34,107 bases of DNA from NCBI GenBank assembly GCA_017306025.1, contig JAFKJJ010000548.1, positions 1 through 34,107 on the forward strand. The letters are read 5' to 3'. The DNA comes from Planctomycetota bacterium (GTDB lineage: Bacteria > Planctomycetota > Planctomycetia > Gemmatales > Gemmataceae). The notes under the pieces are model-generated. The model saw only the letters and a program-made list of their open reading frames with translations, did not search any database and was not told where the DNA came from. The position numbers and the translations under genes were made by a program. Below, one piece after another: positions 33,637 to 34,107 of the stretch (positions within the stretch are counted from its first letter, which is position 1; each line of letters opens with the position of its first letter).

Positions 33637-33975
33637 ATGCCGAGTGACGAAAAGGAGCGCATTGCCGCCCGTTCGCTGGCCGAGCTGCGAAAAGATTACT
33701 CACTCGCCGGCCTCGCGGAAGCCGACGCGGGCTCCGACCCGTTCGCGCTGTTCCACCGGTGGTTCGATCAGGCCGTCGCGGCCGAACTCACCGACCCGAA
33801 CGCGATGATCCTCGCCACCTGTACCCCCGACGGGAGCCCGTCGGCCCGCGCGGTGAACGTGCCGGGAGCGAAGCCGATCGCGAACGTGAGGTTCTCGTAC
33901 GCGCCGAGCTTGTCCGCGCTGTTGCCGTTGAGATTGGCGAGCACCACCACTGTGATCCTGCGGTCCGGATCATAG
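33637..33975 (+). CDS. pdxH: Pyridoxamine 5'-phosphate oxidase, N-terminal part joined to foreign sequence
   Basis: PdxH makes pyridoxal 5'-phosphate with FMN. Residues 1-73 are typical: LRKDYSLAGLAEADAGSDPF, LFHRWFDQAVAAELTDPNAM, ILATCTPDGSPSARAV. At that point (nt 33855) all PdxH homology stops, where VLLKGFDERGF-like sequence with the FMN-binding site should come, and the frame continues as noise to a stop at 33975 over the antisense of an unrelated serine hydrolase. The protein as written has 112 aa instead of about 210 and cannot be active. ATG at 33637 is preferred over 33619 because GAGGGG lies 6 nt upstream. Confidence 0.8.
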   Translation: MPSDEKERIAARSLAELRKDYSLAGLAEADAGSDPFALFHRWFDQAVAAELTDPNAMILATCTPDGSPSARAVNVPGAKPIANVRFSYAPSLSALLPLRLASTTTVILRSGS

Positions 33976-34107
33976 CCGAGCCAGGTGTTGAACCCCTCGA
34001 TGCCGCCGCCATGCGACAAGGTGGTGCTGCCGTCCCTGGCGACGGCGACGATGCCGAGCGCGTAATTGTCCTTGTAGGGCGTCCGCATCGCCGCGAGCAA
34101 TTCGGGC
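33768..34107 (-). CDS. Serine hydrolase (beta-lactamase/penicillin-binding family) fragment
   Basis: A reading frame entering from the right edge carries a class C beta-lactamase-type C-terminal region: TPYKDNYALGIVAVARDG, LSHGGGIEGFNTWLGYDPDR and ITVVVLANLNGNSADKLG. HGGG is the third active-site motif (KTG equivalent) of the family. Homology fades at about 33890, and the last 35-40 residues are antisense to the pdxH start, so the native C-terminus is missing. The remaining N-terminal two-thirds would lie outside the window. Style and codon use look slightly less GC-rich than the rest, consistent with a different origin. Confidence 0.72.
   Translation of the reverse strand, partial: PELLAAMRTPYKDNYALGIVAVARDGSTTLSHGGGIEGFNTWLGYDPDRRITVVVLANLNGNSADKLGAYENLTFAIGFAPGTFTARADGLPSGVQVARIIAFGSVSSAATA

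Overview
The window is GC-rich, gene-dense bacterial DNA, most likely from a Gemmata-like planctomycete (Planctomycetota, Gemmataceae). The evidence is a DUF1501 Tat-exported protein, two members of a Gemmata-type paralogous family (N-terminus MTEAEWL followed by RKLRLF and late GNPF, LADALQDAG and GCW motifs), many small exported proteins of unknown function, a CHASE3/GAF sensor, planctomycete-type ECF sigma factors, and LptE- and BamD-like lipoproteins. No rRNA, tRNA or CRISPR array was seen.

Layout. 1-5850: cofactor and housekeeping genes: birA (cut by the left edge) and nadC as a tight minus-strand pair, an S41 C-terminal processing protease, proB, then an ECF sigma factor whose stop overlaps the start of a one-TM partner. 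5881-11005: a CHASE3-GAF sensor-like protein, a DEAD-box RNA helicase with a small membrane protein behind it, and a purB that closely resembles the animal type of adenylosuccinate lyase. 11263-15734: small exported proteins, a ribbon-helix-helix protein with four CxxC pairs, and a very long orphan family 5 solute-binding protein. 15735-20300 is the accessory, decaying part: a low-GC remnant of an AAA/OLD-like ATPase, a DUF1501 gene translationally coupled to a Gemmata paralog, a second paralog with a C-terminal frameshift, and a 250-bp nested palindrome that looks like a small non-autonomous element. 20423-26550: SGNH hydrolase, cytochrome c peroxidase-like protein, DUF4142 protein, ATP-grasp ligase, glycine-rich RRM protein and a second sigma factor. 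26586-29902: selB, a PIN-domain toxin-antitoxin-like pair and a GmhA-like SIS protein. 30006-33531 is a minus-strand envelope and repair cluster (recO, BamD-like, LptE, DUF1028) carrying two palindromic intergenic elements. The right end holds the 5' part of pdxH, which runs abruptly into the antisense of an unrelated serine hydrolase.

The clearest irregularities are the broken recO reading frame at a C5/G5 run, the pdxH/hydrolase junction (which looks like a rearrangement or an assembly chimera), the ATPase remnant, the frameshifted paralog, and three palindromic elements, one of which supplies the stop codons of both flanking genes. I did not find a complete new defence or mobile system. 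The best candidates for undescribed biology are the RHH/four-CxxC protein, the ECF sigma plus one-TM pair, and the nested palindrome. Gene functions are inferred from motifs read by eye; no database search was run.
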